Assembly: GCA_020912385.1 (NCBI GenBank)
Contig: CP087206.1
Location: 3,658,001-3,722,000, forward strand
Length of the DNA stretch: 64,000 bases
Origin: Neofusicoccum parvum
Lineage: Eukaryota; Ascomycota; Dothideomycetes; Botryosphaeriales; Botryosphaeriaceae
Reading direction: 5' to 3'
Positions within the stretch are counted from its first letter, which is position 1, and each line of letters begins with the position of its first letter. Both the position numbers and the translations under genes were made by a program. Below, piece by piece: positions 21,741 to 32,683 of the stretch. The notes below the pieces were generated by a model, which was given only the letters and a program-made list of their open reading frames with translations, ran no database searches and had not been told where the DNA came from.

Positions 21741-24700
21741 GGAGGGGGTGTGTTGTGAAGAATTGCTGTGTACGTTTAACGGGGAATGGCGTTTTGCTTG
21801 CTTTTTTCCTTCTCGCAAGAGAAAGGAAAGTGATGTATTGCCGGAGCTTTTCGTTGTAGAGAATCCATGGACGTGGTCTGGCGAATGGTTGGCTGCCCTC
21901 TTTCTTATGTAAGAGGAGAGGTTGCTTTTATAGACTTGCGACATGAGCTATGAGGGTCATGCTGCTGCATTAGTTCAAGATACAGCTGCTTGAAGCGCTG
22001 CCACAATCAAGTAGTCCCGAGTATTCCCGGTGGCCCACCTAAGATCACTCACGGACAGTTGAAGCATTCATCTGGATGGGGTTGGCATCTGTCACTACTA
22101 CACACTTGCCTCCGGACGAATGATTCAACTGCCCACACGCGAAGAACATGTAACAATATTGCACGGTTTCCACATGTGCGATGGGCTTGAGACGTCGACA
22201 TCGCCACAGTGACACAGACACTCAGTGGAACATAAGTCATGTAAGAAATGTTGTATTCTTTGTCTAACGAGGACTCGTCTTGGCTTCACCATCTCCCAAT
22301 CAGTCTCCCTCTTCCGAGAGAGAGCAATTGCAACGGCTACTAGTCACCAGCACTGCGCAGAAGTGCGAGCCTCATCATCGCTGGTGTTCCTCCTCTTGCC
22401 ATCCACTCGGGGTGGACGCTTCTTATAACCTTTTATTTTATCTTTCTCCATAATCCAGGACGCCGGACATCCCAACATGCGTGAAACCAGTTTTTTTTCA
22501 CTTTTCCGAAAAGGCAGGTGAAACCCCAGAATAATCCAGAAACCGATTGCCAGAAGTCCGCCAAGCCAGGAACAAGTAAACGTCAGGAATCAAGTAACCA
22601 GATAACCCCAAGAGAATCAAGAAACCGGAACCGCTGATACGGTGAAGTCCAAATGGCTATATCCAGAAAACTCGCTGAAGCGCAATTTGCAGTCAATGAG
22701 GTAATAAAGTAAATCCAGAAGGCGAAGTAAAACTCAAAACGCTGAGATTTTGAACTGTGATAACCCGGTAAAATAGAAAGCCTAAGGTATCCGTAACGTC
22801 GGTGTGAAGTCGGTGGTTATGCGTTGTCAGTGAATCGTCAAAGACAGGTCCATACAAGAAGATCCATGAATCCCAGTGCCTAGTTACGCGCGGCGAGGTC
22901 AAGTGAAGGGCGGAAATTAGGAGGCTCTGTGGCCAGAAGATTGCGTTCCGTTGATTAAAGGGTAGGCGTGGAAAGGTGGAGCCGCCACACGAGGACGGAG
23001 TCTTCGGGAGAAATCAGGAAAGAGGGCGCTGAGGCCAAGAACGGAGCTTTTAGAGTAACGTGAAGTGCGGGAACGGGAGGTTGTAGTCATATGCGTTTTT
23101 TCTCGAGTGGTACTGAGGGAGCTGTTAGGAGCTTTACCTCGTGCAGGAGTAGAAGGCCGTAGAGGGCAGTAGGAATGTCGTCAGGGGAGCTCGGAGGCCA
23201 CGTGCGCGATGGCGAAGATTGAAGAGCCTTTGGAGACTGTGTTGATGTCCTGGGAGCAACACGGAGGATTGGCTGGACCTGCGCATGTGAGCAACGAAAA
23301 GGGGGATCGTGTCAGCAGCAGCAAGTCAGTGTTCCGAGGGCAATATCGCTAGCTTGAGAGAGTCGGCACGTGGGGCAGCGAGGACGGCGATCGTAATGAG
23401 GTAGCACAGCAACGGTCGACCGGCGGGGTGCACGACGGTGGTTCGAAGGGAAGGAAAAGGAGCGAAGTCCAGGCGCGAAGCTAAAGGCGCGAAGGGAAGG
23501 TGAAGGTGGAGGGAGTAGGAGGTGGTGGCAGCAGAATGTGCGGTGCGCAGCGTTCAAGGGTAGGCAGTCTTAACGTTATCCATGGCGAAGGACCAAACCC
23601 GAAAGGAAGGACTGGCGTAACTAAAAAGTGGTAGGGAGAGAGAAGAAGCTCAGGCTTGGTGGCAAAGGACGAGCGCATATATATGCAAGGCGGGGGTCCG
23701 TGCGCCGAACGTTGACTGGTCATATGCCTGGTACGTACCGTGGCGCCACCTCCGCATGACGTTTCATGACTAGCATGCAGCTACAGTCAGAGTACTTGGA
23801 GAGGTCACCGATTCTCAGCAGGTGTGCTGGCGCCTATTCCAACGAAGACTCACGAAGTGTGTCACAGTGCTGCCTCGCGACGGTTTTACTTCCCTTTCTA
23901 GGAAGCGCGTGGAGGACTTGCAAGAAAGAAGATATTATGAGTTGGCTCGAGACTGCATCGGGCTCAGCCTACAGGCCATAATAGTCACAGGTTGGGACAC
24001 TGCTGGTGGGTACGTGAAAGGATTGCTGGACTGAACAACAAAGGCCCACACTTTGTTGAGAGGCTCAAGGGTTCGTTATCTCTTCGAGTCCTGTCAGATT
24101 TCTTCAGTTCTTCGGTCTGATTTTTGCTTTCTGCGGCGGAAAAGAGCCAAAGGAAAAGTGACCAGAACGTAAGAGGTTTGAACAATCTCGCGATGTGAAT
24201 CTCCTCCCCCATTCCTTTCTGCAAGGGAGAGTGCATTCCCATATTGCGGTGGCTGCCGTGCGGAGGACAGTGCAGCTGCGAAGTAGCGTCGATGTCCACC
24301 ACGTTCCCAAGACGAAAGGGGCCAAATCCATCGTTCTCTCTTCCGCTTCAGGAATGATGATAATTGGTTGGCGGCAGCGACGGTCGAATGCAGGGTGCAA
24401 TGGCGTGGTGGCGTGTCGTCAGCCGTGGTGGTCAAGAAGTCTTCCCCGCACGCCTGGATCGACCCATGGTTCAATTTATCAACCCACATATTCAGCCTTG
24501 TCCCCAGATAGACTGGCTTCTCGGCATGTAGAGTGATGCTGCAGCCGACAGCTGGAGCGAAAATGACAAGATTTTCTCGCAAGTCTGGCCTCCGTCGAAG
24601 CATAATTAGCCATGCCTGGTGGAATGACTTTGGTTAGCTGCAGCACAGAGAATGCAAAGCAGAGGGGCTCGTGTTACGTTATCGTCTCGACCTTGCGAAT

Positions 24701-24887
24701 CAATTTCACTAGCCCCTCTCCTATGACAATCAGCTGAACACCCACAGCTGGACCCTCTACCCTGCCTGTTGCGTCCGACCGCGCATGCACGAGAGCGCGC
24801 AGAAAGTTTGAAGTATATATACATTAAATGCTACATTCCCCCCATCCATCACCGGTAAAGACTCTGTCTTTCTGTGTCTCCAAGCCT
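21741..24887. other. Long gene-poor interval with one foldback element
   Basis: Over 3 kb without a gene I can support. It holds the foldback copy at about 22045-22175. The segment 22430-22950 is purine-biased on the plus strand and nearly free of ORFs; 23300-23720 is purine-rich (GGA/GAA/GAG). ORFs near 24094-24603 show no domain. A non-coding transcript is possible but not shown. Confidence 0.45.
22045..22175. mobile_element. MITE-like foldback element, copy B
   Basis: Shares the core with copy A: left arm GGACAGTTGAAGCATTCATC (from 22052) and right arm TCCGGACGAATGATTCAACT (from 22111), reverse complements apart from a few changes. Outer right sequence AACATGTAACAATATTGCAC matches the outer arm of copy A loosely; the outer left arm is decayed, so the borders are approximate. 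Lies about 300 bp past the dapB stop codon. Confidence 0.65.
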
Positions 24888-24960
24888 GCCCGGCTAGCTC
24901 AATCGGTAGAGCGTGAGACTCTTAATCTCAAGGCTGCGGGTTCGACCCCCGCGTTGGGCT
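24888..24960 (+). tRNA. tRNA-Lys (anticodon CTT)
   Basis: 73-nt intronless cloverleaf. Acceptor GCCCGGC pairs with GTTGGGC; D-arm GCTCAATCGGTAGAGC; anticodon arm TGAGA-CTCTTAA-TCTCA gives CTT, decoding AAG; T-arm GCGGG-TTCGACC-CCCGC. The internal A and B boxes are both intact. A run of nine to ten T follows from 24970, the pol III terminator. Confidence 0.96.
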
Positions 24961-25442
24961 CAATTCCCATATTTTTTTTTTGTTTTGCGAATGCTGGGGA
25001 GGAGGTGGTGGTGGCTGCGGCTGCGGCTGCGGCGGGCTAAAGCAAAATTTTTACGCGGCGGGAGGATTGACGTGGCCCGAGCGCGGTCCCTTGTCGGAAG
25101 ACGAGGCGTGTGCATTATTTGTTTGCTTTTCGGTCGCCGAGGGGCGTGGTGGCACATCCCGGACTGCACGGACAGTGACGACGCTGCGTGTTCTCATTGC
25201 CGCAGTCTGAGCTATCTAGCGAAGGAGACACGGCGTCTGATAAGATACGGGCCTCCGACGGCGACGGCGCCCTGCCGAAACTCCCCGGCGTCTCTGTCGT
25301 CATCGCGGGGTACGATGTGCCATCCATAGCCTATGGCCCATAGCCTCTGCACGTAGATATCGCAGCGGCCTCACGTCCTTCGCGCTCTTGTCTCTTCGTG
25401 CCCCCTTTCACCTGAAGCCCGTACCAAGAGCATATCAGCAAC
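24961..25442. other. Intergenic
   Basis: After the tRNA terminator there is a short GGCTGC repeat run (about 25013-25036), then the promoter of the DsbA-like gene. No clear TATA box. Confidence 0.45.
24968..24980 (+). terminator. RNA polymerase III terminator of tRNA-Lys
   Basis: Uninterrupted T run starting about 9 nt after the tRNA 3' end, far longer than the four T needed for fungal pol III termination. Confidence 0.8.
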
Positions 25443-26228
25443 ATGGCATTGGCACCCAAATTCGCTGGCCAGAAGCTTGCTTCCGGCGTGAAGACGGTCC
25501 ACACTCTCGAGCTCTGTATAGACCCCGCCGCTACGTCCACCAGCCAGAGCTGACCATTGCTTCCTTCAATTGAGACCTTGACTATGTCTGCCCGGTCCGT
25601 GTCTGCCCGTGGCCCTTGGTGAGCGTACCCGCTGACATCCGCCGCGCAGTTCTCCAAGAAGATGTTCACCACGCTCTACGACCACGTCCTCCCCACCATC
25701 AAGTCGACCTACGAGTCCAAGCTCCAGATCATCTTCCGCCAGCAGATCCAGCCCTGGCACCCGTCGTCCACGCTCGTCCACGAAGCCGGCGCCGCCGTCC
25801 TGCGCCTCGCGCCCGGCAAGTTCTACGACTTCAGCAAGGCGCTGTTCGACCAGCAGACCGAGTTCTTCGACGTCAACGTCGTCAACGAGACGCGCAACTC
25901 GACCTACAAGCGGCTCGCCAAGATTGCGGGAGGCGTGGGTTTGGACGAGCAAGAGGTCTACGGGCTGCTGGAGATCTCCGACAAGCCGGGTCCGGACGGG
26001 AGTCTGAACAGTGGGAACAAGGTCACGGACGACGTCAAGGTGATGGTCAAGACGAATCGCCTTGTCGGCATCCACGTCACGCCGACCGTGGTCTTCAACG
26101 TAAGCTTCCAGCCGTTTCCCCTGCAATTCGGGCACTGATTCTCGCCACAGGGCGTCGTCGAGAACGGCATTTCCAGCAGCTTCACCAAGGAGCAGTGGGA
26201 GGAGTGGCTCAAGAAGAACGTGGTCTGA
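25443..26228 (+). CDS. DsbA-like thioredoxin-fold protein
   Basis: Four exons (25443-25515, 25575-25594, 25650-26099, 26151-26228) give 206 residues with no signal peptide. The thioredoxin fold starts VHTLELYLDYVCPFSKKMFT: the active-site motif is C-P-F-S, so the second Cys of a CxxC site is replaced by Ser. Next comes IIFRQQIQPWHPSSTLVHEA, a helical insertion as in DsbA/2-hydroxychromene isomerase-like proteins, and the cis-Pro loop GIHVTPTVVFN, before VVENGISSSFTKEQWEEWLK at the end. Known relatives in ascomycetes are annotated only as thioredoxin-like or DSBA-family proteins. A monothiol site suggests glutathione-dependent chemistry or binding rather than disulfide formation; this is inference. 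The 20-nt second exon carries the active-site Cys. Confidence 0.82.
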
Positions 26229-27344
26229 ACGAACCGATTGCCTGCTCCAGCTTGACGAAGCCACAGCTGATCGGGCTACTTGCCGTCGTCGAACAGGCAG
26301 GCCCACCCGTGTCCGTAGATTTACTTCAATCGATATCTCCAACCCCACGTCTATGAAGGAGCTGAGCTGGCCACGACCGGCGTGAAGGAATAGCCTTATA
26401 ATGCAATGTCACACATGCTCTTAAGAGTCGGTTTTCAGATATTGCATGAGGCAACCGTCCACAATTGAGGCTTTCACCCGGACACCGATTCTCCTGCTGG
26501 TACAACACAGATGAAAGAGCATCTCCTGATATTACTCCACAAAGTGCGCCGATGCAGAAGATCCGAAAAGCTTTCACGCAGCCACAGTGACATCAAAAAG
26601 CCATAGGTGTAGCAACTTCGCTCGACTGAAAGAAAAAAAAAAGCGCGCACCCGATACGACCGCGCCCACTTTCCCGCATCCCCCCATCCCGTCACCCACG
26701 CAATCTACGCGGCTCTACTCTTGGCGATGCGAATCAAGCCTCCACTCCCCCCCTTCCCTGCACACCAGCCAATCACTCGCCGCAAGCCAGGAACGTTCCC
26801 GCCCCTCAACCCCACAGTCTCGCTGGCGAGCCCGGCAACAAGCAACCCAAGCGCGGCAGAGCGGCAGCGGCAGGGGGGAGAAGAGACGCACACGTCTCTT
26901 GCGGCTCAGCAGGCACGCGATCAAGGCGGGCCATCCTACTCGCCCGTAAGATAACCGGCGGGCCCGACGCCAAGGCGCTTGGCGGACAGGGCTGGCGGGC
27001 AACCCAGTCAGGCAATTCATTCAGAGCTTGGGCGAGCGCGGGCGGGGGCGCGCCGTCCGTCTTACCTTAGTCGTGCAGACGGAAGGATGGCGCACAAGCT
27101 GCGGGCTGAATGATGCTTGCCAACGGCGTCGAATTGGTATACACGGCCGCGATAAGGCCAGCATTGGCGGAGCGGCGGAGGAAGAGCGGGGGGGCAGAGC
27201 GTACATATAAATGAGGGCCGGGGCGCCGTTGAGTTTGGAGGCTGTACGCTAAATTGCCACGGCAGCCCTCGACTTCCTTCGTCTCCCGGTCCCCTCTCGC
27301 CGTTTGCTTCGTGACGCCGCTGTCCGTTGCGATCTCCGTCCAGA
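26229..27344. other. Intergenic, promoter of the phosphodiesterase gene
   Basis: 3' flank of the DsbA-like gene, then a GC-rich promoter region with a candidate TATA box near its end. Long minus-strand ORFs here (27067-28002) overlap the next gene and are shadows. Confidence 0.5.
27206..27211 (+). promoter_or_regulatory. Candidate TATA box
   Basis: TATAAA in the context GTACATATAAATGAGG, about 139 bp before the start codon of the glycerophosphodiesterase gene; spacing is suitable for a short 5' UTR. Confidence 0.45.
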
Positions 27345-28621
27345 ATGGCTTCGTCCATGGCTCTTGTTGCGCTTGCGGCCGCCGTCGGCAACGTCGCGGC
27401 GTACCCCACCCCCTTCCATGACTTGACCGGCCGCATTGAGGTGCAGGCGCATCGGGGCGGCATTGGGATGAGGAACGAGGAGTCTCTCTGGGTAAGCAAT
27501 CAATCAAAGCACACGCGCCTTGGCGGATGGCTGGAAGCGGTGGGGCGCTAACTCGTTTGGGTAGGCGTTTGCGTATGCGATGGTGAGCTCCAACAACACC
27601 CGGAAGTCTCGGGGAAAGCCCGTTGCTGAGCAGGCTGCAGGAAATCGGCGCCGATACGCTGGAGATGGATACCGTCTTTACGAAGGATGGCGTGCCTGTG
27701 ATCTGGCATGATGTGAGTAATCCAATACCACCGGTTTTTGAGAACTCCAAAGCTGAATGACCAAGCACTACATCTACGAGACCAAGTGTACCGGTGACTA
27801 TGTTGGGGACTACATCAACAACTTGACGCTGGCTCAGGTGAAGTCGCTGGACTGCGATCTCCAGCTGGAGGACCACGTCCAACAAGAGAGTACGCCACTT
27901 CTCCGCGCCGGAAAGAAAAGGAAAGCGGAATACTGACCGCAAGCCCCCAGCCCACCCCGGCACCAAAATCGCCACGCTCGAAGAAGTCCTCGAGCTGGTC
28001 AACTGCTACGGTGACTCGGGCGTCACCATCAACCTCGAGACCAAGCTCGACCCCACCACGCCCGAGCAGACCTGGCCGGTCGAGAAGTACCTGGAGCTGA
28101 TCCCGATCCTCTCGAAGCACGGCCTCCTCGAGCGCACCACCATCCAATCCTTCGACTGGCGCACCCTCATCGCCATCCACGCGCAGTACCCCGACGTCCC
28201 CATCGTCGCGCTGCTCGACGAGACGACCGTCGTCCCCGACGCCAACGGCACGTACCCCTGGCTCGGCGGCCTCGACCTCGCCGACTACGACGGCGACTGG
28301 GTGGCCGCGGCCGCGGCGATCGGGTCGTCGGTGCTCAGCCCGGTCCACGGCGTCCCGTCGAACTTGACGGTGAACTCGCCGGGCTACACACTCTTCACGA
28401 CCAAGGAGGTTGTGGACGAGGCGCACGAGCTGGGCATGCAGGTCATTCCCTGGACCGTCGACTACGAGGTTACCGTTAGCAAGATGATTGACGTCGGCGT
28501 GGATGCCATCATCAGCAACTACCCGGAGCGCGTCTTGGCTGTGGCTAGGCAGAGGGGGCTGTCGGTGGGGCGCGCCAGGAATCCCAGCAAGCCGGAGTGC
28601 CTTGCGAAGGCGAGTGAGTGA
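27345..28621 (+). CDS. Secreted glycerophosphodiester phosphodiesterase
   Basis: GDPD-family enzyme that cleaves deacylated phospholipids (glycerophosphodiesters) to glycerol-3-phosphate and an alcohol. Five exons (27345-27491, 27565-27582, 27641-27712, 27766-27889, 27951-28621) give 343 residues. An N-terminal signal peptide MASSMALVALAAAVGNVAAY leads into RIEVQAHRGGIGMRNEESLW (HRG catalytic His and the N-E pair), then EIGADTLEMDTVFTKDGVPV and IWHD, the metal-binding E-x-D and second catalytic His. Further family blocks: THPGTKIATLEEVLELV, INLETK, TIQSFDWRTL and QVIPWTVDYEVTVSKMIDVG. Exon 2 is only 18 nt (AFAYAM). Two Asn-X-Ser/Thr sites fit a secreted protein. Probably scavenges phosphate or phospholipid head groups outside the cell. 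Confidence 0.92.
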
Positions 28622-28726
28622 GGAGAGGCGGAAGATGATGTCTGGAATCCGAAACGTAATGTATACTGCAAATAAATGTAAAGAGTAATGCAAGGAATAT
28701 GAGTAACATTCTATGCATGCAATTGC

Positions 28727-30134
28727 TCAAGCGGTTCCGACTCTGTCTGCTGGAACGATTTCCTCGGCGTCAACTGTACTAGTCGTCGAGAGTTCGCGTT
28801 GTATCGGAACGGCCCCGGCTTCTTCATCAACGCGGCCGTTTTCGTCGAGGGTGCGCATGGTAATGGCGACCTCGTCCTCCTTGAGCGTCGTGTCCCCTTC
28901 CAAAGAGGTCCACCACCCGCGCGCCTCCCTCTCCCTTTCCTCGCGGGATTTGCTCCCGCCGTCGACGATTTCCACCTGGCCTCGGCGAGCGCGGGCCTCC
29001 TTCCAGCGGAGTAGCGGGTGGAAGAGCTTGACGAGGATGGGCCTGCAGGCGGGAAGGCAGCCACAGACGATTCCAAGATTCGTTTCAGAGACCGGGAGAA
29101 TGAAGATCCAGACGCCGTCCCAAAACTTGTCGTCGGCGTCGAACCACACGGTGAAGTACCATATGCGGACAATGCCGGCAATGCAGATCCTGGTGCAGAA
29201 TTCAGTAACGGAAGCACACCTGCGCTGGCAATTGTGAAGAGAACGAAATTCCAAGAGATTCCAGGGACGCCATCGACAACATGAAAAGGATTCTTACAAG
29301 CATCCAATGCAGAATAAGCCAATGAGTCCCAATCGCCGCTCCTTCGGAAGCTGAATGTCCCACAGGTATCGAGCAGGCCACAGAAAGACGACGAAGTCAC
29401 TGAAGCTGTTGAGAGCAGCAGCCGCAATGACGAGGTCTCCCCGGTTGATGCAGAATGTCTTGTTCTCTCCTTGTCCCCACGCGGTCGACTCAGGACAGAG
29501 CGCAGCGTTCGCCGCCTGTATCGATACTATACAGATGCAATAGCATGTCGAGTACAGTATTGCCATCCAGCAGAACCACTTGTTGGAATTGACATGTGAG
29601 AAGACGCGCAGATACGTGAGGCACACTGAAATCTTGTTCAGTGACATGCTTGGGTAGACTGTTCTTTCAAAAGCAGTGTTCAACTGTAGGGTACACGCCA
29701 CGTCAGCACCTGGGACCCAGTTGGCGCATTGGCAGAAAAGCAAGTCGCAAGAGTCAATACCTTCATGATCTCTGGAATGAGTTTAGGGTCCACATCTCGG
29801 GTGTGCCTTCCATACCCAAATTTCGTCATGTAGAGGACAAGAACCGTTGTACACAGAGTGAATCCCTGTTGTCACCGAAAACAGAGTAACCATTGAGGTT
29901 AGCAGATCCCGCCTTTGTGTATTTCGAATAAGAAGGTTTCTGCTCTGAATGCCTTACCCAAGCAAGTAACATGATCCAATCATCCCATCCGAGCACACGG
30001 CGAATGATCCCCCGAATGTAGAACCGAGCACCTATTGTGAGCGTCATGAGTACCGCAAAAGGTACCAGAAAAGCGAACAGAAGACCGGCTCTTGTAGGGG
30101 GATCGACGTAGTTGGGTGTATGCCCTGAATCCAT
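28727..30134 (-). CDS. Fungal rhodopsin-like seven-helix membrane protein
   Basis: Four exons (29958-30134, 29761-29865, 29298-29683, 28727-29219) give 386 residues. The build is the Pezizomycotina 'rhodopsin domain' family (related to Pth11/SAT4-type proteins), not microbial retinal rhodopsin. Helix 1 LLFAFLVPFAVLMTLTIGAR; GWDDWIMLLAW in the first loop and helix 2; GFTLCTTVLVLYMTKFGYGR HTRDVDP, the typical G-x-G-R-H loop; helix 4 KWFCWMAILYSTCYCICIVS; NRGDLVIAAAALNSFSDFVV; then LGLIGLFCIGCLC and the last helix VWIFILPVSETNLGIVCGCL. The cytosolic tail is charged and Ser/Thr-rich. Family members are proposed receptors in host or nutrient sensing, but most have no known ligand. The third acceptor (29219/29220) is chosen by frame. 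Confidence 0.85.
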
Positions 30135-31086
30135 GGCGGCTGTCGTGAGGCGTTTTGCTAATTAGCAGGTCACAATGCCCGTTAATTCGTGGATTTGACA
30201 ATAGAAATTACGGCCAAATGCTGGCTGGTGAGCGGTCTTGTTCTCCCCCTTCGAGGGGCTGTTGGAGGACATGCAGAAGCACTAAGAACGGCCCATTGTA
30301 AAGCTGTGAGGAGCTGCGCAAAGAGCAGTGAAGATTACTGCGGGTATTTCGGTGAACTGATCAGGCCCGACACTGTTTCAATGCGGCCGTGTTTGAGCTG
30401 ACGCAACGTGAGCAATGCGCTAGAAGAAAAAGTTCTTGAGGAAACACAGAGTTCTCGGGTCTTCTTTTACGGGACCTGTTAGAGTTGCCGCACCACGAGG
30501 GTCCAATCTCAGTTTACTCGAACTGGAAACCCAAGACTGTAGCGAGATATCATGATTCATGGGAGGGACGGCAGGCCCATGTTGGCCATTGAGGGCATTT
30601 GGACCATGGGAGGAGACACGGAGAGTTCCAGAGGAGATTAAAATGCACACAGTTCCGAAGGACCCAAAGAAGCTTCGTTGGGTAGGTCAGACCGATAGAG
30701 AACGGAGCTCACACACCGACACGGCGAACACAGCGGGGTCGTGCAGGGTGCTGTCGAAGTATAAAAACGCCCTATCGGACCGTCGAACAACCTTAAACGG
30801 TTGTTCGGGTGTTAGCTGAGCCCGGTGATCCGAATGCCGCATGCTTCGATTCTCGCATATCGGACTTGCACGCGAGGGTGATCAATCGGCGGCAGATCCT
30901 CCGGGTTCTTGGAACGAGCTTGACCCGGATAAGGGCTGCCAGAGTGTATGTACTGATAGACGCCAGCTCGGAACGCTCTGGGTATAAATAGCTACCTGGA
31001 ATGCCTCACTAGCATCTCTCGTCTCAGGGATGCAAGCCTTATGCTGGCAACATAGTCGTACAGGAATCCATTGGGGAGTCTGCCCG
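30135..31086. other. Intergenic with hairpin and two TATA-like sites
   Basis: Promoter of the rhodopsin-like gene and 3' flank of the Pex20-like gene. TATAAAAA near 30762 and TATAAATA near 30985 stand on the plus strand without a recognisable gene after them. A perfect 9-bp inverted repeat lies at 30784-30807. Confidence 0.45.
30784..30807. repeat. Perfect 9-bp inverted repeat
   Basis: CGAACAACC and GGTTGTTCG separated by six bases; could be a hairpin or a palindromic protein-binding site. It lies about 20 bp after a TATAAAAA sequence. Confidence 0.5.
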
Positions 31087-31850
31087 CTACAATCTTTCCC
31101 GCAGAATCCGATCCAGTGTCCTCCCTTCATATGTGCTCCTGACGCGCTCTCCACGCATCTGCTGCCCGTCGAGGACCTGCACCACGGTGTTAGACACACG
31201 CCTGCAGTATTCTCTGTACCCGTCTGGCCCATCGTAGTGGACCGGATTTGGCACTAGCAGGTCATCTGTAATGTACGTGTCCCTCGGCCAGTCGTTCCGC
31301 AAGCGAATGTAGCGCTGGTATACATGTAACGCGGCCTGGAAGGGGTAGTCATCCTTCTCCAAGTGAGCGGCAAAGATGTCCTGAACTGGCACGCTGAAAA
31401 AGTTCTCGGCCATGGCGCAGGACTTGAGCAGGCGGTCGAGGTGGTGGGCGCGCAAGGCACCCGAGCCGTAGCAGAAGGCTTTGTCCACGAAGATCTGGTC
31501 CCGGAGAGACGATGGCGTGAGCGAATTGCGCAGCCGTCGGGCGTCGTCCTGTGCGCAGCTGGGCGGAGGAGCGGCGGTCTGTAGCGGCGGAGGCGCAGGC
31601 TGGTGGGACTCGCCGGCTAGGAAGGACTCGAAGTCATCAGTGAGACTCGCAGGGCGGGCTGTTGAACGGAAGCCCTACAGCAGAACTGAGTTGGTAAGGG
31701 CCTGGCGTGGGAGCTGCGTGGTGTGGCCGCTCATACCTGCTGCGGCGATTGGATCCGAACCAGCCGGTCCTGCTGCAGGGCGCGGTCAACGGAGGCAAAC
31801 TTCTGGAAGTCGTGGAGGGCACTCGAGGGGCCGCATTGAGTGTCGGCCAT
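31087..31850 (-). CDS. Short protein with Pex20/Pex5-type N-terminus
   Basis: Two exons (31737-31850, 31087-31674; 62-nt GT-AG intron) encode 233 residues. The N-terminus has MADTQCGPSSALHDFQKF, ASVDRALQQDRL and, across the intron, SPQQGFRS. This matches the conserved start of the PTS2 co-receptor Pex20 (Cys-Gly-Pro-Ser...ALQ, DRxLQxDR, GFRS), where the Cys is the ubiquitination site used for receptor recycling from the peroxisome. The rest differs: after a Pro-rich linker, residues about 95-233 (FFSVPVQDIFAAHLEKDDYP, ALHVYQRYIRLRNDWPRDTY, EGRTLDRILRERL) form a compact helical region that I do not recognise. Known Pex20 proteins are longer (about 300-430 residues) with WxxxF/Y-like motifs and a Pex7-binding C-terminus. 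A role in peroxisomal import is inferred from the N-terminus only. Confidence 0.72.
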
Positions 31851-32683
31851 GGCGTGGGCAGCACACAAGCTGCGGCGGGAGAGAGTCTACCGGCGCAAGA
31901 TGAAGGCGCAGCGTCGGCGGCGCGACCCCGCCAGCACGAGTCCCGGCTCAGGCGAGGCAGCCGCTAGCTCCGGAAATCCGAGTCGACCCTGCGTCGCAGC
32001 GACGGAACAAGAATAATAACGCGGCGGCTGCTGTTCGTCGGGGCGATGGGGAGGAGCAGCGTCATCGCCAGTCAGCCCATCTTTTATTCGCCTCGGCTCC
32101 GCGCGCCGACAAGCGGCCGCCCAGCCGGCACAGGCAGCCCAGGCAACACCTACCGCTTTTGTTTCCCCCGCCGTCGCCGACCAAGACACCGACTCTCGCG
32201 CCTGCAAACGTCTGCGTCGCACCCCCCAGCGGATGCCCGCGCCGTGCTGGGCCTTCCGCCGGGGCGCTGGGCCATGCTGCTCGACTGCTGCACGCCGGCG
32301 CCCGAAACAGCTGAGGCGCTGCTGCACGCCGCTTTCTCCAATTGACCGCAGAAAGAACCAGCGTCGACTGGCCTGGAACGGGCTGACGGAAGATGAGATG
32401 CCAGTGTTGTGAGCGGATGCTGCCCGGGCGGCCACGTCTTGTTCGACTCACACGCTCTGGCCCGTGGATAGCCGTCTCCATCTCCCTCCACCTTCCCCAC
32501 CCCGACTTCGCACTCCATGCCCCCCTCCAGTGCAGTTTTGCGAGCGACGCCGCCGGGAAGGCCAGCACCGTCTCGCGTTTTGTTCCCACTGTCTGAGTCG
32601 ACTTTGCCGCCCACCAGCCCCCGGGACCTGCCTCTGCAAAGCGCGGCTTAGCTCCGACCATCGGAGGCCCTTCCTCGGCAGAA
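31851..32683. other. Divergent promoter region
   Basis: Between the start codons of the Pex20-like gene (-) and the first F-box-like gene (+). GC-rich; overlapping ORFs up to 199 codons on both strands look like composition artefacts. Confidence 0.45.

Noticed and set aside
27067..28693. Minus-strand ORFs of 292 and 311 codons
   Set aside because: Antisense of the glycerophosphodiesterase gene and its promoter; translations have no family pattern while the plus strand has a complete GDPD.
32062..32661. 199-codon minus-strand ORF
   Set aside because: Lies in a divergent promoter region with several equally long overlapping frames and no domain.
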